Part shown: positions 1 to 11,623 of the stretch, piece by piece
How positions within the stretch are numbered: position 1 is the first letter of the stretch
Layout: each line of letters begins with the position of its first letter
Assembly: GCA_045837725.1 (NCBI GenBank)
Contig: JBEWZL010000017.1
Span: 1 to 64,000, forward strand
Reading direction: 5' to 3'
DNA from: Vermamoeba vermiformis
Lineage: Eukaryota; Tubulinea; Echinamoebida
Length of the DNA: 64,000 nucleotides
The notes under the pieces: generated by a model
The model's database searches: none
Told to the model about the DNA's origin: nothing
The model's input: the letters and a program-made list of their open reading frames with translations, nothing else
Position numbers and translations under genes: made by a program

Positions 1-315
1 AGTGGTGTCAAAGAATTCATCAAAAGGAACTATGAGCACATGTCCCGAGAAGGACTACGTTACGCCATCGAAAAGATGAGCGGCCAAGACAAGGCAAAGC
101 TACTAGCTTACACGGGAAGTGCGAGCTCGGAAGAGATCTCTGAGGTACTTTCCGAATCTGCGGAACCTTCAGATGACGAGGACTTAGTCGTTCCTAAGAA
201 GAGCAAAAAGGTTACTAAGAAGAGGAAGATTGAAGAAGTTTCAGAAGATGAAGACGAGGGCGAGGACGAAAAGCCAATCCGAACTCGATCTGCCAAGGCT
301 GCGCGCAGAAAGTAA
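1..315 (+). CDS. C-terminal end of a DNA alkylation repair (AlkD-like) protein, 5' truncated by window
   Basis: The frame is open from base 1 and ends at a TAA at 313-315. The first 40 residues include LRYAIEKMSGQDKAKLL, which resembles the C-terminal HEAT-like helix of the COG4912/AlkD-type DNA alkylation repair family, where a similar LRYAIEK stretch is common (recalled, not searched). It is followed by about 50 residues of acidic and lysine/arginine-rich tail with SEDEDEGEDE and KKSKKVTKKRK, which looks like a disordered nuclear tail. Only the last ~105 residues are visible, so the catalytic region cannot be judged. An AATAAA-like signal lies just after the stop, and the convergent CAF-1 gene ends 35 bp away. 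It could be another nuclear HEAT-repeat protein. Confidence 0.45.
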   Translation, partial: SGVKEFIKRNYEHMSREGLRYAIEKMSGQDKAKLLAYTGSASSEEISEVLSESAEPSDDEDLVVPKKSKKVTKKRKIEEVSEDEDEGEDEKPIRTRSAKAARRK

Positions 316-350
316 CGGCTAAGTAAAAATAAAGACCATTTTATTATACA

Positions 351-2738
351 TTACGCGCTCGCATTTTCGATGGCGATGGGAGCAGGTACTACCGGCTCAA
401 CAACGACGGCTTGATCTGCGGGAGTCGCTGATCCTGAATTGACAGAATCACTTACAACAGGCGTAGATGGAGGTACTTGAAGATGTGGCTGCACGGTGGT
501 CACAGGCGCAGCAATTTGAGCTTGCAGCGAAGGTGCGTAAGCAGTGATCAGCGTCGGAGTTATTTTACGCGGCTTTTTCGCTGCTGGTTGCGGCGTTCCT
601 GATTGATCGCTCGATGATTGGTCCATTTCATCAGCCTTGCGCTTCAGAGGCGTTGTCTTCGTCGGCGAAGGTCTGAAGAAGTTGTCGAGTACCTTGGTAG
701 GCGATGATGTTGCTTTCTTAGGTTGCAAGATGTTAACAACTGGCGCAGCATTCTCTTTCGAGGCCTCAGCAGCGGCATTAGGAGCGATATTTTCCTTGTT
801 CTTTTTGACCTTGTTCTTCGCTTTCAGTTGTAACTCTAAGCGAGCTGCCTTGGAGTCTTCAATAGGCTTCATAGCGGCCACCAATTCTACGCAAAAATTA
901 AATTTCAACTTCTATCATGAAAAAAACTCGTTCGTCATCGATAACTTACCTTCGGGCGACAAAGGCTCACCGAGATCTGATTGATCAAAAGTCATGAACG
1001 AGCAGTAGCCGTCTGAAGATGAAATGCCGAGAGTATAGCCGTCGCTAGACCAAGACAAGTCGGTAATCGATGCGTAGTGGATCTTATTCGATACGACGAC
1101 AGCATTGGCGTGTTGAGTGTCGTAGATAAGCACACCATCTTGAGTTGCAACAGCATAGACCATTCTGTACGGCAATTGAAGGCCGCGGAACATGTCCTGA
1201 AATCGAGTTAGTAAATGTATTGTAACCCTCGTAGATTTCGTACCTCTTTAAACACGCTGTCAGGGCGGAGTTTGAATAACGTTGGATTGCATCGCACGAT
1301 CAAGGAAGGTTTGTCTGGGAGGGGCAAGTGCATAATAGGCCTAAGTACACATTAGTATCTGCCCACAAATAGAAACTATAAACTTACTTAGTGAGTTGAT
1401 GGCGGGAGAATACGTAAGTGGTATTGAAGTCTTCGTCGCCATTAGCGGTGGTCTTTTTGATCGTGCCAGTAGGAACAAATAACAGCGAACCTTCAGGGGA
1501 CCAGGACAAGCGACGGAAAAATCTACAAAGCTCGTCAGTTAAAAATCTTGTTGTTTTGATTTGCTTTGTAACTTACGACTTGACGGTTTCATCGAGGAAC
1601 ATTTTGTGGTCAGTAACGGGCTTATTGACTTGCGCATCGACACTAATGTTGTTAATATTGTCAGTGACCATAGCATCGGGTGCTATAGGAACGGATGCGT
1701 CAGATGTAGTTTGACCGACAGCTGCCTCGTTCTTTACTGCGCTTGCAGGCTTGTTAATTTGTCTCTTTTTCATTACTTTAACGCAATGGAATGAATTGTT
1801 CTTGATGCTCTTATTTTTTCGCCTTAAATAGAGATTAACCACAAATTCTTTGAGCGGATCGAGAATTGGACTTACTTGTAGACACGGCAAGTTTGATCTG
1901 AGCTTTGTGTCATAATATATTGATCTTGTGGGTCCCAACAAACACCTTGGACATAGTGTGTATGCTCTCTGAATTCGATAACTTGTTTCGCTTTACGGGA
2001 TGCGTTAGTCACGCGCCTTAAAATTGCAAAAATAAATTACTCTTACCTTGAACGACGTCCCAAATACAAGCAGTATTATCAACTGATCCACTAAAGATAT
2101 ACTGACTGTCAGGGGACCAAGACAGATCGTAAATTTCGGAAGATCCTCCTCTGTACACCGATTATCAGCAATTTTTTAACATTATTATCTAAAAATATAT
2201 GCGTACCTTAAGGTACTAACAACAGTCCAAACTTCTTTGCTTAAAGTATCGTCGTCATCATCGCCAAATTGAGCTTGAGGTTGCAAATTGGGATCGTGCT
2301 TCCAAACAAAAATAAAGCCATCTAAATACGAAAATAAAATTATTAGTAATGTTCATACGAAATAATTGCAATAATTATTACCATCGCTGCCTGACGCTAA
2401 ATATTCGCCTATTAATTTAAAAGGTATCATTAGCACTTGTATCGGTACAAGAATGTAAATAAATTTATTATTACCATTTGGTGAGAATCTGACCACGTTC
2501 ACCGAGCGCGTGTGACGGCGCAGATTCGCGCAAAATTCTACGTTGATCTTCTCGGGATTGTCTTTGTTAAAGCGCCATATCTAACGATAATATTAGCCAT
2601 GAATATTTTATTAATTATTATAATTACCTTTATTGTGTTATCAGCACCACCCGTCGCGATCTTTCCGGATGGATGAAAATCAATCGAAAAGACAGGCTCC
2701 TTGCCGTGCCAAACAACAAAGCACGTTTGAAAACGCAT
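351..2738 (-). CDS. CHAF1B: Chromatin assembly factor 1 subunit B (p60/Cac2), WD40 protein
   Basis: A multi-exon gene encoding a WD40 beta-propeller followed by a disordered tail. The first exon reads [16 protein letters not shown] then [10 protein letters not shown]; later exons give [34 protein letters not shown] and [16 protein letters not shown], the order and wording typical of CAF-1 p60/Cac2/FAS2. CAF-1 deposits H3-H4 on newly replicated DNA together with PCNA and ASF1. The last exon (about 351-889) is a Lys/Pro/Ala-rich tail with [10 protein letters not shown] (about 546-575), like an ASF1-binding B-domain, and TKVLDNFF (675-698), close to a PIP box but with Thr in place of Gln. The start at 2738 opens directly into the first WD repeat. 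The small membrane-protein gene ends about 100 bp upstream. Confidence 0.85.
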
Positions 2739-2840
2739 TGAGGTGCCAAGTGATACAAATATTTATTTACAACACAACGACGAAAGTTGTTTTTAAATCG
2801 CGTAACGGCTACTTCACAACAGAATGGCGCCAAATTCGAA

Positions 2841-3212
2841 CTAGCTCAATTTTACTCTTCTTCGTTCATTTTTCTTGATTTCGAACATGACTCTATCCTC
2901 TTCAGACATATTTTCAAGGTCTTCAACCTTCAACTCTTCTTTAATCTTCGCTTCTTGCTAAACGAAACCGATCGTCAGATCTATTTTTGTTAAAGAGACG
3001 CAAAAAATCATCATAATTTAATTTCATGTCCACTAAATTATACCTTATCCCCTCGTGCGCGGAAATCTGTAAAGTATTCGTTAGCAAATTTATTTGATAT
3101 TTTCGAATTGTTGGATCTTACACTGAATAACCATAGCAAGACTAGATGATACAAGCAAGCTACCGCTAATCACCATTACTCTGAATCTACCGGGAGTCAT
3201 CTTTTGAGCCAT
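2841..3212 (-). CDS. Small single-pass membrane protein, three exons
   Basis: A short spliced gene. Exon 1 starts with the ATG at 3210-3212 and encodes MAQKMTPGRFRVMVISG followed by a hydrophobic stretch SLLVSSSLAMVIQ. Exon 2 adds YFRARGDK; exon 3 adds a charged, glutamate/lysine-rich tail ending RRRVKLS. Both junctions keep phase (T|AT codon across the first intron). The total is about 75 residues with one likely transmembrane helix near the N terminus and a charged helix behind it, a layout common in small mitochondrial inner-membrane assembly factors. No family is recognised. Its ATG is only 75 bp from the divergent PUS1-like start, so the two share a promoter. Confidence 0.6.
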
Positions 3213-3287
3213 CTTGATAAGCTTTGGGTGTCGCTCGGTTTCTTTTGTTATTTTTAATCAAAGAACGGATCGCGACTACATAACACG

Positions 3288-5311
3288 ATGTCTTCTGATA
3301 AAAAGCGACCTATTGAAGAGACGTCCCCGGAGGATGAGAACCCTGCCAAGAAACAAAAGCTTGAAGAGTCCACTGATGTCGCGATCGCCGATGCAACTCC
3401 GGCAGCTGAGGCAAAGCCAGCTCCTACAAGTAATAATAATGGAGGAAAATCAAACAATAATAACAATAAAGAGGATGATGATGAAGACGAAATAGATGCA
3501 GCAACTGGTAAAAAAATCCCCAAAAGACGTGTTGCCCTTCTCGTCGGTTATTTGGGTGCAAACTTCCAAGGTCTTCAAAAGTAAGCATTTATATATTTTT
3601 TAAAAATTATTACGAGGTTAATCGGTATTATTTGCTTTCGGATCTGAAAAAATTCTCATAACCCGATTTTAATTTCAAGAAATCCTGGCGTTCGCACGAT
3701 CGAAGACGAGTTATTGAAGGCCATTCACCTCGCTGGAGGTATTTCCGACATCAACGCCGGCAATTTACGAAAGGTAAAGAAGATCGCACTTTGATTTTAA
3801 TTCTAAAATCTCTGCAGGTGAATTGGGGTCGATCAGCTCGTACTGATAAGGGTGTCTCAGCCATCGGCAACATTATTGCATTGAAACTTGGTAACTACTC
3901 AAAACTTTATCACCGATCTTGAATTACGCGTAACTTTGCTCACCTTAGTTTTGCACGATAATATTATCGAAAGAATTAATCAACATGTTACTTCCGAAAT
4001 CAAGGTCTTTGGTAAGTATATTCAAGCTTTAATAATAAACTAAGAAAGCTAATTAAAATATTTAATTTTTAGACCTGAAACGTGTCGGCAAACGATTCAA
4101 TCCTAAGACACGCTGCAATGGCCGAACATATCAATATTTCTTACCTACTTATGCTTTTAAACCCGTAAAAAAGATTGCACAGCCCGAAGCAGCTGCGCCT
4201 ACAACGGAAACACCCGCTGCTGAACCTGCTGTTGACGCGACGACTACGGAGGAAGGTGACAAGCCTAAAGTTGTCAAAACACCTGTTTGGGCTGAGACCG
4301 ACGAGCCCTGGGAATTCACCGAAGAGACGCGAGAAAAGATTAATCAGACCTTGAAGCGATACGTCGGAAGTCACAACTTCCACAACTTCACTAACAGTCT
4401 TGCGCCCAAAGACAAGAAATGCCAGCGCATCGTGAACTCATTTGAGGTGAGTCCCGTACATATTATACTACTACACGTATCTATTTAAAATCACTCACGC
4501 TTGATCCGTCGAAGTTGAGTCTTGAGATCTGATATTAACGGAGTTATGATGTAGTGCGGTAAGCCGTTCAAACTTGGCGATCAAGAATGGGTGGCATTGA
4601 CAGTCGAGGGACAAAGCTTTGTGCTGCATCAAATCAGAAAGATGGTCGGAATGATGGTGCCGATCGTGAAGGGCATCGCTGACACCAGTCTCATTGACAA
4701 GTGCTACAGATTTGGCAAGAAGTTCAGCACTCCTCTTGCTCCTGGATTTTGCTTGGTTTTGATTGAGGTAAGACCTCGGGCCGATATTTTCTTGCAAGTG
4801 AAATTATTTCTAAATTGTTGTTTTTAGTGCGACTTCAAACTTTACAACAGAAATTGTGCTCCTCATCCACCAATTGAGTGGTCTAGTATCCAAGGAGATT
4901 TGGATAAGTTCAAAACTGATATTGTTTTGCAACACATTGCCAATCAAGAAAAGACTGATCGACTGTAAGATATCAATTGCTTTTCAATGTCCTCTAATAC
5001 TAATTACTTTGCTTTAGCTTTGACAAGTGGTTGAGTGATGTGTACACTTATGAGTTTGATTATGAGAAGCGTAAGAAATATAGATAAGTGTAATAAGAGG
5101 GCATGCTTACTAATGATTTGTTACAGAGGCGGTTGAAGTGCCAAAGGACAAGTTGTATCAGACTGGCAGCAAGAAGCAACAAAACAAACGACCTCCTCGA
5201 GTATCACGTAATGAGGAAGATGCACTGAAAAACAATCAAAACCAAGTTGCTAAAGATGTGAAGAATGCTGAAGAAGAAGAAGAAAATGAAGATGAAGATT
5301 ATGATGAATAA
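3288..5311 (+). CDS. PUS1: tRNA pseudouridine synthase, TruA/PUS1 family
   Basis: Nine or so exons with AT-rich introns. After a low-complexity acidic N-terminal region (lysine, asparagine and DDDEDE runs) comes RRVALLVGYLGANFQGLQK, the first conserved block of eukaryotic PUS1, then GRSARTDKGVSA with the catalytic aspartate, NPKTRCNGRTYQYFLPTYAF, the SHNFHNFTNSLAP block, and SFVLHQIRKMVGMM. These are the ordered motifs of TruA-fold enzymes that isomerise uridine in tRNA (and some other RNAs); PUS1 is nuclear and mitochondrial. The tail is acidic, ending EENEDEDYDE. The start at 3288 precedes a disordered nuclear-type leader with KKRPIEE and KKQKLEE basic clusters. Confidence 0.9.
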
Positions 5312-5404
5312 AATTATCTGGTAGGTTCAAGTTTGGAGATAAATGAAAGAAAATTTCATGTCATCCACAAGAATGATAAATCAAAAACAGCATTATTTTA
5401 TTCC

Positions 5405-8400
5405 TTAAGATTTGAAATAAGATAAGTCCAGCCCATACTTGGCTACCAACTCATCAATTCTGGCGTCAGTCAGAGTGGTAGTGGTATCTATGCTAGTATG
5501 TGGTGCAGCAGTTCCTTGGGTTTGATCTAAAACCTCTGGGGAATTATGGGATTTAATTGGCTTTGCAGAGCTGATTTTTTGGATTGGCTTGGGTAAGTCA
5601 TTGGTGGTGATAATGATGATTGGAAACTTCTTGCCATGCTCAGTCGTGTTGTATTGACTGATGTCTATCCATGCATCTTCTGTGAAACCTTTTGCAAATA
5701 CAACCTGCAATTTAACCATAAAAATGATATGGCGAGAGAAAAAAGCCAGGGGAGCAAAAGAGAACGAGGGCGCGCGTTTTTCTTATCAATTTATTTCCCG
5801 TCCCCTCCCCCCCGCTTTCTTTTTTCTTTTTTTTTCGCTCCCCCCGCCTCCGTCGCCGCCCCCTCCCCTCCTGCCCCGTCCCTCCCCCCCTGAGCCCCCC
5901 CCCCCCCCTCCCCGCCAGAGCTGAAGAGTTTCTACTCCTGGGCTGAGACTCGTGGACCTCGCCATATACCTCCAAAATTTTCCACTTACTCGAATCCATG
6001 CAAAGTTCGGTGGCAATGCAGCAATTGCTATCTTCAATCGTTCATGTCTTGCTGACATTGATTCACCTTGGTACATTTTGGTTGGATCCAGTGGACTAAG
6101 TGCTTCTTGTAGTGTTGTTGGGTTCATAGATACTTTATGATTTTTTGACTGTGCCAAAAGAAATCCACTTGGCTTTTTTGTCTCATTTGATAGCAATACT
6201 CCAATTGTTTCAGGTTGCGTTGCTAGTGAAGGGCATAGGAGGACATCAAAATGATTGCTGTACTTTTCAAAGATTTCAACATTATCCTTGTCCTGCCAAT
6301 TCTCCACATGAACTTGTGGTGATAGATGAAATTTTGCTGCCACACTGTTGTTCAAATTTAGTTGTGCTACTTTGCTCAGTTGAGAAATTGAGGCAGAATC
6401 TTGTGCCTTCAGTTTAAGGTGAAGATTCAACATGTATTCTCCAACTGCTCCATCATTAAGTGGCACTGCTAACTTAAGGGTTTGTGGGAATTCCTAAAAA
6501 AATTAATTAGAGAGTGATTATTAAGCGTTCTCACCTTCACAAGCATGTTCAAGGGGTATGCATGCATTGCATGATGCAAATAGGGGTCAATATCAGAGTG
6601 TTTAACCTGCACTCCTGATTTGCTAGCAATGTCTGTTGGTAATGCCAAGATTCCAGATGCCACAAGATGGTCAACAGTTGAAATTTCTAGTTCGTTTGAT
6701 TTGCCTCCAAGAGATACTTGCAAGATAATGCTCGTGAGAGACTGATAAAGATTAGTTCATGAAACAACAATGTAAATGCATACTTCTTTGAGCTGTGGTT
6801 TGATGAGTGTTCTTTTATAGTTTGTTGTTATTTTTTTGGCCTGGGAATTTGTTGTTTGAACAATTTTGTCTACAAATTGCTGCAAGGTTTTTGTATTCTC
6901 AATACTGACCTACAATTTAGGTTAGTATTTCATAGGAGGATAAATTCTATAGCATACCCTAAGAATATCAAACAAATATACTGAACGGCCAGATAAGTCA
7001 TTTAGGGTTGTTGCATGCTTGTCTAAATGCTTAAATGCTGCTGCACCGTAAGCATGTTTGATCAAGTTGCCAAATCTTTGAGTTGAATCATCTGCCTTAG
7101 TTTCTAAAATAAATGACTCCACACGTAATCTGTGGCGAGAGTAGAGCTGGCCATCTAAATTTGCAAGCATTGTAGCAGAATATGCAGTTGATACTGTCAT
7201 TTGCTATGAATTCATTAGAATTCTTATTGTGAGCACAAAATAACTGTACTTACTGGCAACTGTTGCCTTGCAAAGTCCTCCATAACAATAGTTAACAGGT
7301 AGAGTAATGAAGTTTGTGCAAAATCATTGGGAACTCCTGGTCGAGGCTCCTTACATCCTTTGCGCTCAGCTTTTAGCCGTTCAAGCTATAAATTTGGATT
7401 AATTGGTTTGCATGTTGGAAACAGAATCACTAACCAAAAAAGCTTCCAATCCTGCTCCTGGCCACTTTTCTGGAGGAAAGTGCTGCGTATTTCGATTGGA
7501 CAAGCTGAAGTTATCAGGAGGTGCAGAATGTAAGAATTCTCCAACAAGCTTTGTGCTAAATTGCTGCACTTTATCATAAAAAAAGGCCATTTTCTTTGAC
7601 TTTGCATAATGAATCATTTCCCTTTTAAAGGAGTCAAATGCCAAACTATTTCTGCAGCGCATTGCAACATTCTTTTTCCACATGCCATAAATTATCGCTT
7701 GCCCTCCATCGAATGTTGCTCGAACAAATGCATTTCTTTGCAGCTCTTCTGACAGGTTAAGTTCAGAAGCTAAAGTACTTATTAGTAGAGCTCTCTTCCA
7801 TCAAAATGTCATACCTTCAGCATAAAAATACTTTGCATATTCAATAAATGTTAGTGGGATAAGGGCAATGATGTCTGTGGCAAGATTTGTAAATGCTTTT
7901 TCTTCTGCATAGTCCCCAACTCCACTGTTGCCAATATAATGGAGCTTGTTCTTTTCAGAGGTAATAATTTTGACAGCTTCTTCTAAAAACATCATGTGGC
8001 AGTCTTCTCTGAAGCTCATTAATATCCCCCCTTTGTCCATGACAAATTGCTTTGCAAGGTGTGTTTTGCCAGTGCCACTCACTACAATAAGGTAAGCTGC
8101 AGTCTTTCACACTAAGTGAGTACATACTTTGAATCAAGTGCAATAGTGATGCATTTTGATCAGATGCAACTGATGTTTGTACAATGTTGCAAAATTGTTT
8201 GTAGTGTTCTGAGGTGCAAACATCTGTGAAGTAGGATGGATCCCAATGAGTGCCCCAAGTCGCAAGTGGCAGGCATCTATGAACTCTGGGAGAAATTGTT
8301 TTTTTCTGGTAATCCACATTGTTGCACAATTGTAGAACTTTGTGCATTTTCAAAACTGTTTGGTGAATGATCATTTTAAGTCGAGATTCATCACTCAGGT

Positions 8401-8930
8401 ACCCAGACTGAGCAAGATAACTGCTAAATGTCAACAAGATGCTGTGAGCTTCACTTTCAGTAAATCCAAGAGCTATTAGCCATGATTGGTCAAGGTTCTC
8501 TAATGACTGTCCAGTTAATCTGCTCATGAAACTTTCAAATTTTGAAGACGGAACTGGCTTGAAGTCTTTGAGCCATTGCAGGAGTTCTGATTGTGACCAC
8601 TCAGAAGCTATATTGTGTCAACAAAAAGTTCGATTGGAACAAGCCTACCTTTTTTCGTTGAGTAATTATTGTTAACGTGTTTGCTTGTCGAAAAATTCCA
8701 CCGGAAAGCAATTACTTTAGGAACTGTTTGCTTACTAAAATTCTATTAATTCCTAAATGAACGAAATATTTGACTTACTGTCGCTGGTTGAACAATGCAC
8801 CTATTTAATCAAAAAATTATTAATTTGCAGCTTGATTTAATTAATTTCAATTCTGACCTGCGGTGACTAAAACTGCCTTGATTCCTTGGCTAGGGCACCG
8901 TTTGCATGGCCTCCAAAGCAGTCGTAGCAT
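5405..8930 (-). CDS. SAM domain - P-loop NTPase - PD-(D/E)XK nuclease-like protein with mitochondrial-type presequence
   Basis: A multi-exon gene whose exons keep frame from the ATG at 8928-8930 to the stop at 5405. The N terminus (MLRLLWRPCKRCPSQG...) is basic and hydrophobic, and about residue 45 reads FRWNFSTSKH, like a mitochondrial presequence with its cleavage site. Next comes a SAM-like domain (WSQSELLQWLKDF ... SLENLDQSWLIALGF), then a P-loop, YLIVVSGTGKTHLAKQF (about 8030-8090), in which the first glycine of Walker A is replaced, and RNAFVRATFDGGQ blocks of a STAND-like NTPase. The C-terminal third has E in GEYMLNLHL, D in HFDVLLCP and QSK in GFLLAQSKNHK, spaced like a restriction-endonuclease-fold core. 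The NTPase-plus-nuclease order recalls Crinkler/RHS-type proteins of fungi and protists (inference). No stop interrupts the spliced frame. Whether it binds or cuts DNA is unknown. Confidence 0.6.
5727..5967. mobile_element. GC-rich insertion with 10-bp inverted ends (MITE-like), inside an intron
   Basis: A 241-bp block begins ATATGGCGAG (5727-5736) and ends with its exact reverse complement CTCGCCATAT (5958-5967). It can also be read as TGGCGAG/CTCGCCA ends flanked by a TA on each side. The interior is almost pure pyrimidine on the + strand, with a run of about 14 C, quite unlike the AT-rich introns around it. It lies wholly inside the last intron of the SAM/NTPase/nuclease-like gene; the donor (GTAAGT) and acceptor (TTGCAG) lie outside it. 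It has no coding capacity of its own beyond low-complexity frames. The mobile origin is inferred from the ends. Confidence 0.45.
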
Positions 8931-9182
8931 TTGGTATTAGATCCAACCGTTTTGTTGTGTTCTCGTTTTTAGTTGTGTTAGTTTGAAAAACTTGTTCCCA
9001 ATTTAGTCGTACAAACTTACAATCGAATAAAATGAGCACCATTCCAGCTGTGTTGCCGCCGCTATATTTTTCTTTCCGAAAATAATGACCTGCCTCGCGA
9101 AATAGGAGAACAGAAAAGATCGTAAGGAACTATGATAAATTGAATTTTTAAATTTCTGTTCTTATAATTATTCGCTGCCTGT

Positions 9183-11154
9183 TCATTTCGACTTCGGAGT
9201 GAGCTGCACCAAGCAAGGTTTGACAGGTCTGAACACGCCCATCACTTGCTCTTTGGGCATCAGATCGGTCACTTTGTCGCTCATCTGAGCATCGAAACGA
9301 TCCAAGAAGCTGAATACAAGTGTCTTAATGTTCATCGTTGCGAATTTAACGCCTGTGCAGGGATGACGACCAGTGCCAAAACTGACATTTTGATACGGCT
9401 CTTTCGCCTCCGTTAAGAACCGATCCGGGTTGTGTGAACCAGGTGCAGAGTAGATAGAAGGGTTATGCGATATTAAGCCATAAGGGAAGATTAAGTACCA
9501 ATCTAAAAGCAAGAATTAAACCAGATCTGGCACACAGAAAATTGTTTCGTGGATGTGATTTCTCGACACTTTTTTCAACTTACCTTTCGGAATAACATAT
9601 CTATCAGCAACGTTCAAGTCTTGCAACGAGTAGCGTGGCGCAAATCCACCAATGCAAATGCGAACTGTCTCGTAGATGAGGCGCGTCGTGAAGGGCAAAC
9701 CATTGATCAACAAATTAGCCACATCTTCACCTGCATTTAACGCGGCAAAATATTGTTCTTTTTCTTCCATAACTTTAGCTCTCTATTGTGTTCAGTATTA
9801 ATAACAGTAATGTTGAAATCATAACTAGTTATCGTACCAAGTTTGCGTCACTTGCGACGAAAGCCAAGCACCAGGCACTCGTGGCATAAGTGTTGGTAGT
9901 ACCAGCGAAAATGATCGAGAAAATAGCGAGAGAAATCAACTCGTAGTCTGGTCCGCCTGTCAAAACAAATGAAATGTTAAACGTTCAAAATCGTTGTGAC
10001 ATGGCACGTGTCGATCTGTAGCCGTTTGAACGAATTAAGCCGCAAAAATTTTGCATCCAAAAGTACGTAAAAATTTCATACTACGTAAACGGATCATTAT
10101 TGGGTTAATTTTTTGTGCGACATCCGTATTTAAAGTTTTTTTCTTACCGTTAGGAGTGCGCAATTCTTGAATCAAAAAGTTGAAAAAATCGGGCTCGGAG
10201 TTCTTAGTAGCAATGCGACTGTCAATAGCCTTAGTGACGAGTTGGATCACCTGGTTAAATTGTTCGGTACTGGTTTTCTTGCCCCAAGGCATCGAGTAAT
10301 ACATAACTCGCTTCAAACTCTTCATTCTGTCTTCAATATCAAGTTCCTTAACCAAATGAACGAACTGGTCCAATTCTGCGCCTTTCAGATCGTCGCCGAG
10401 AAAAGATCTGAAATTTAATTTTAGTTAAATTGTCCAAATTAGTAAAATATTATCGTAATCATACCTAATCATGCCATTAAGTGTTAAATGATCGACTTCT
10501 TCGAATAAATTGATGGTACGGGTATTTCCGGCCCAATGGTTGTCGAAGTAATCATCGACTTGTCGTTTCAATAGCTTGGCAAAGTACGAGTAGCGCTCCG
10601 TAGAAAAAGCTTTGGCGAATACTTCGGTCAAATAAGTTTTGGTTTGATAGAAAAGTGGCGGCGAGGCGATCTTGTGGAAGATCTAAAAATGAAATTCAAT
10701 TAATTTAAAGTTTAGTAATGCGTCAAATAAATATATTATATTTTTGGGTAAGGTTATGTGATTTTACTGTCGTCGGAATTATAGCCGAGTGATTTACCGA
10801 TCCACAAATTTTATTGATTTTAAATTATTAATTACTTACGAAATAACCCTTCAGAAAATCCGCTTCTTTAGCAGCAAAGAACGTCTTGGCGTACTCGGGG
10901 CTGGTGAATAAAGCGATATCGCTCCAGAAAGGAACTCTAATCCAGACCAAGTCGCCGTACTTCTTTTGAACTACATCAAAAAAGCCGTTCTTTTTGCCCG
11001 CAGAAGACTTCATAATAGATAAGATCTCGCTGAAGGTAAGACGAGGCGGAAGTTCTAATTCAGGATAAGTAGTACTCTTCTTTGGCGCGGGATGCTTGAA
11101 CCAAATCCACGCCGCAAAGACGGTGGCAAAGGTGAAAAGAATATATAATAGCAT
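9183..11154 (-). CDS. Cytochrome P450, CYP51/CYP7-like
   Basis: A membrane-anchored haem monooxygenase of about 480 residues in six or more exons. The N-terminal anchor MLLYILFTFATVFAAWIWF is followed by a basic/proline hinge (KHPAPKKSTTYPELELPP). The I-helix reads FAGTTNTYATSAW, the K-helix ExxR motif is ETVR, and the haem-binding loop is FGTGRHPCTG, with the cysteine ligand present. The loop and the following NIKTLVFSFLDRF resemble CYP51 (sterol 14-demethylase) and CYP7/8 proteins more than CYP3/4 types, but the diagnostic CYP51 B'-helix motif was not seen, so the substrate is left open. The ATG at 11152-11154 starts the membrane anchor. Confidence 0.85.
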
Positions 11155-11623
11155 CGCTTCTACTTGAATAAATAGTCTTTCGTGTTCGTCAGAGAAATCT
11201 AAATTGGGAAATTGAATCAGACAAATAGAACGAAAGTCAAGACTTAGAACTTCGCTCCACTACTATTCGCAATCTCGCTGAATATTCTTAATGAAAAGCG
11301 ATTTGTACACTTGTTGAAATAAAAACAACGATATTATCCGAAACCTTGTTTTCCAAAAAAGGAGATCCGTTCCTAACCAAAAATTCCTTTGTAAAGAACG
11401 GTACGATCGAAACTATAACATCATACCGAAGTAAGTTAGAACTTGCCTAAGGGAGATTGCGGTTCAAAGGTTAATCAATGATAATTTGTTCTCCAGTGTA
11501 CGCCTGTTGTAACGGAAATTGTCGCTCATCTTGGCACCGTTAGACAACATCAATTCAACCACGTTCAATTGGTAATAGCATTATGAAATATTGATTTATT
11601 GTAATGTATCAAAAAAATTTCTA
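11155..11623. other. Intergenic region between P450 start and SEC11 stop; contains an ankyrin-like fragment
   Basis: About 470 bp between two minus-strand genes. On the minus strand at 11464-11580 a short frame reads LNVVELMLSNGAKMSD, which fits the second half of an ankyrin repeat, then ends at a TGA. No start, donor or second repeat was found, so it looks like a stray or decayed fragment rather than a gene. The remainder should hold the P450 promoter; no TATA box was recognised. Confidence 0.3.

Noticed and set aside
5636-5924. Proline-rich and glycine-rich open frames across 5.64-5.92 kb
   Set aside because: They are translations of the C/G-rich insertion inside an intron; composition alone keeps the frames open.
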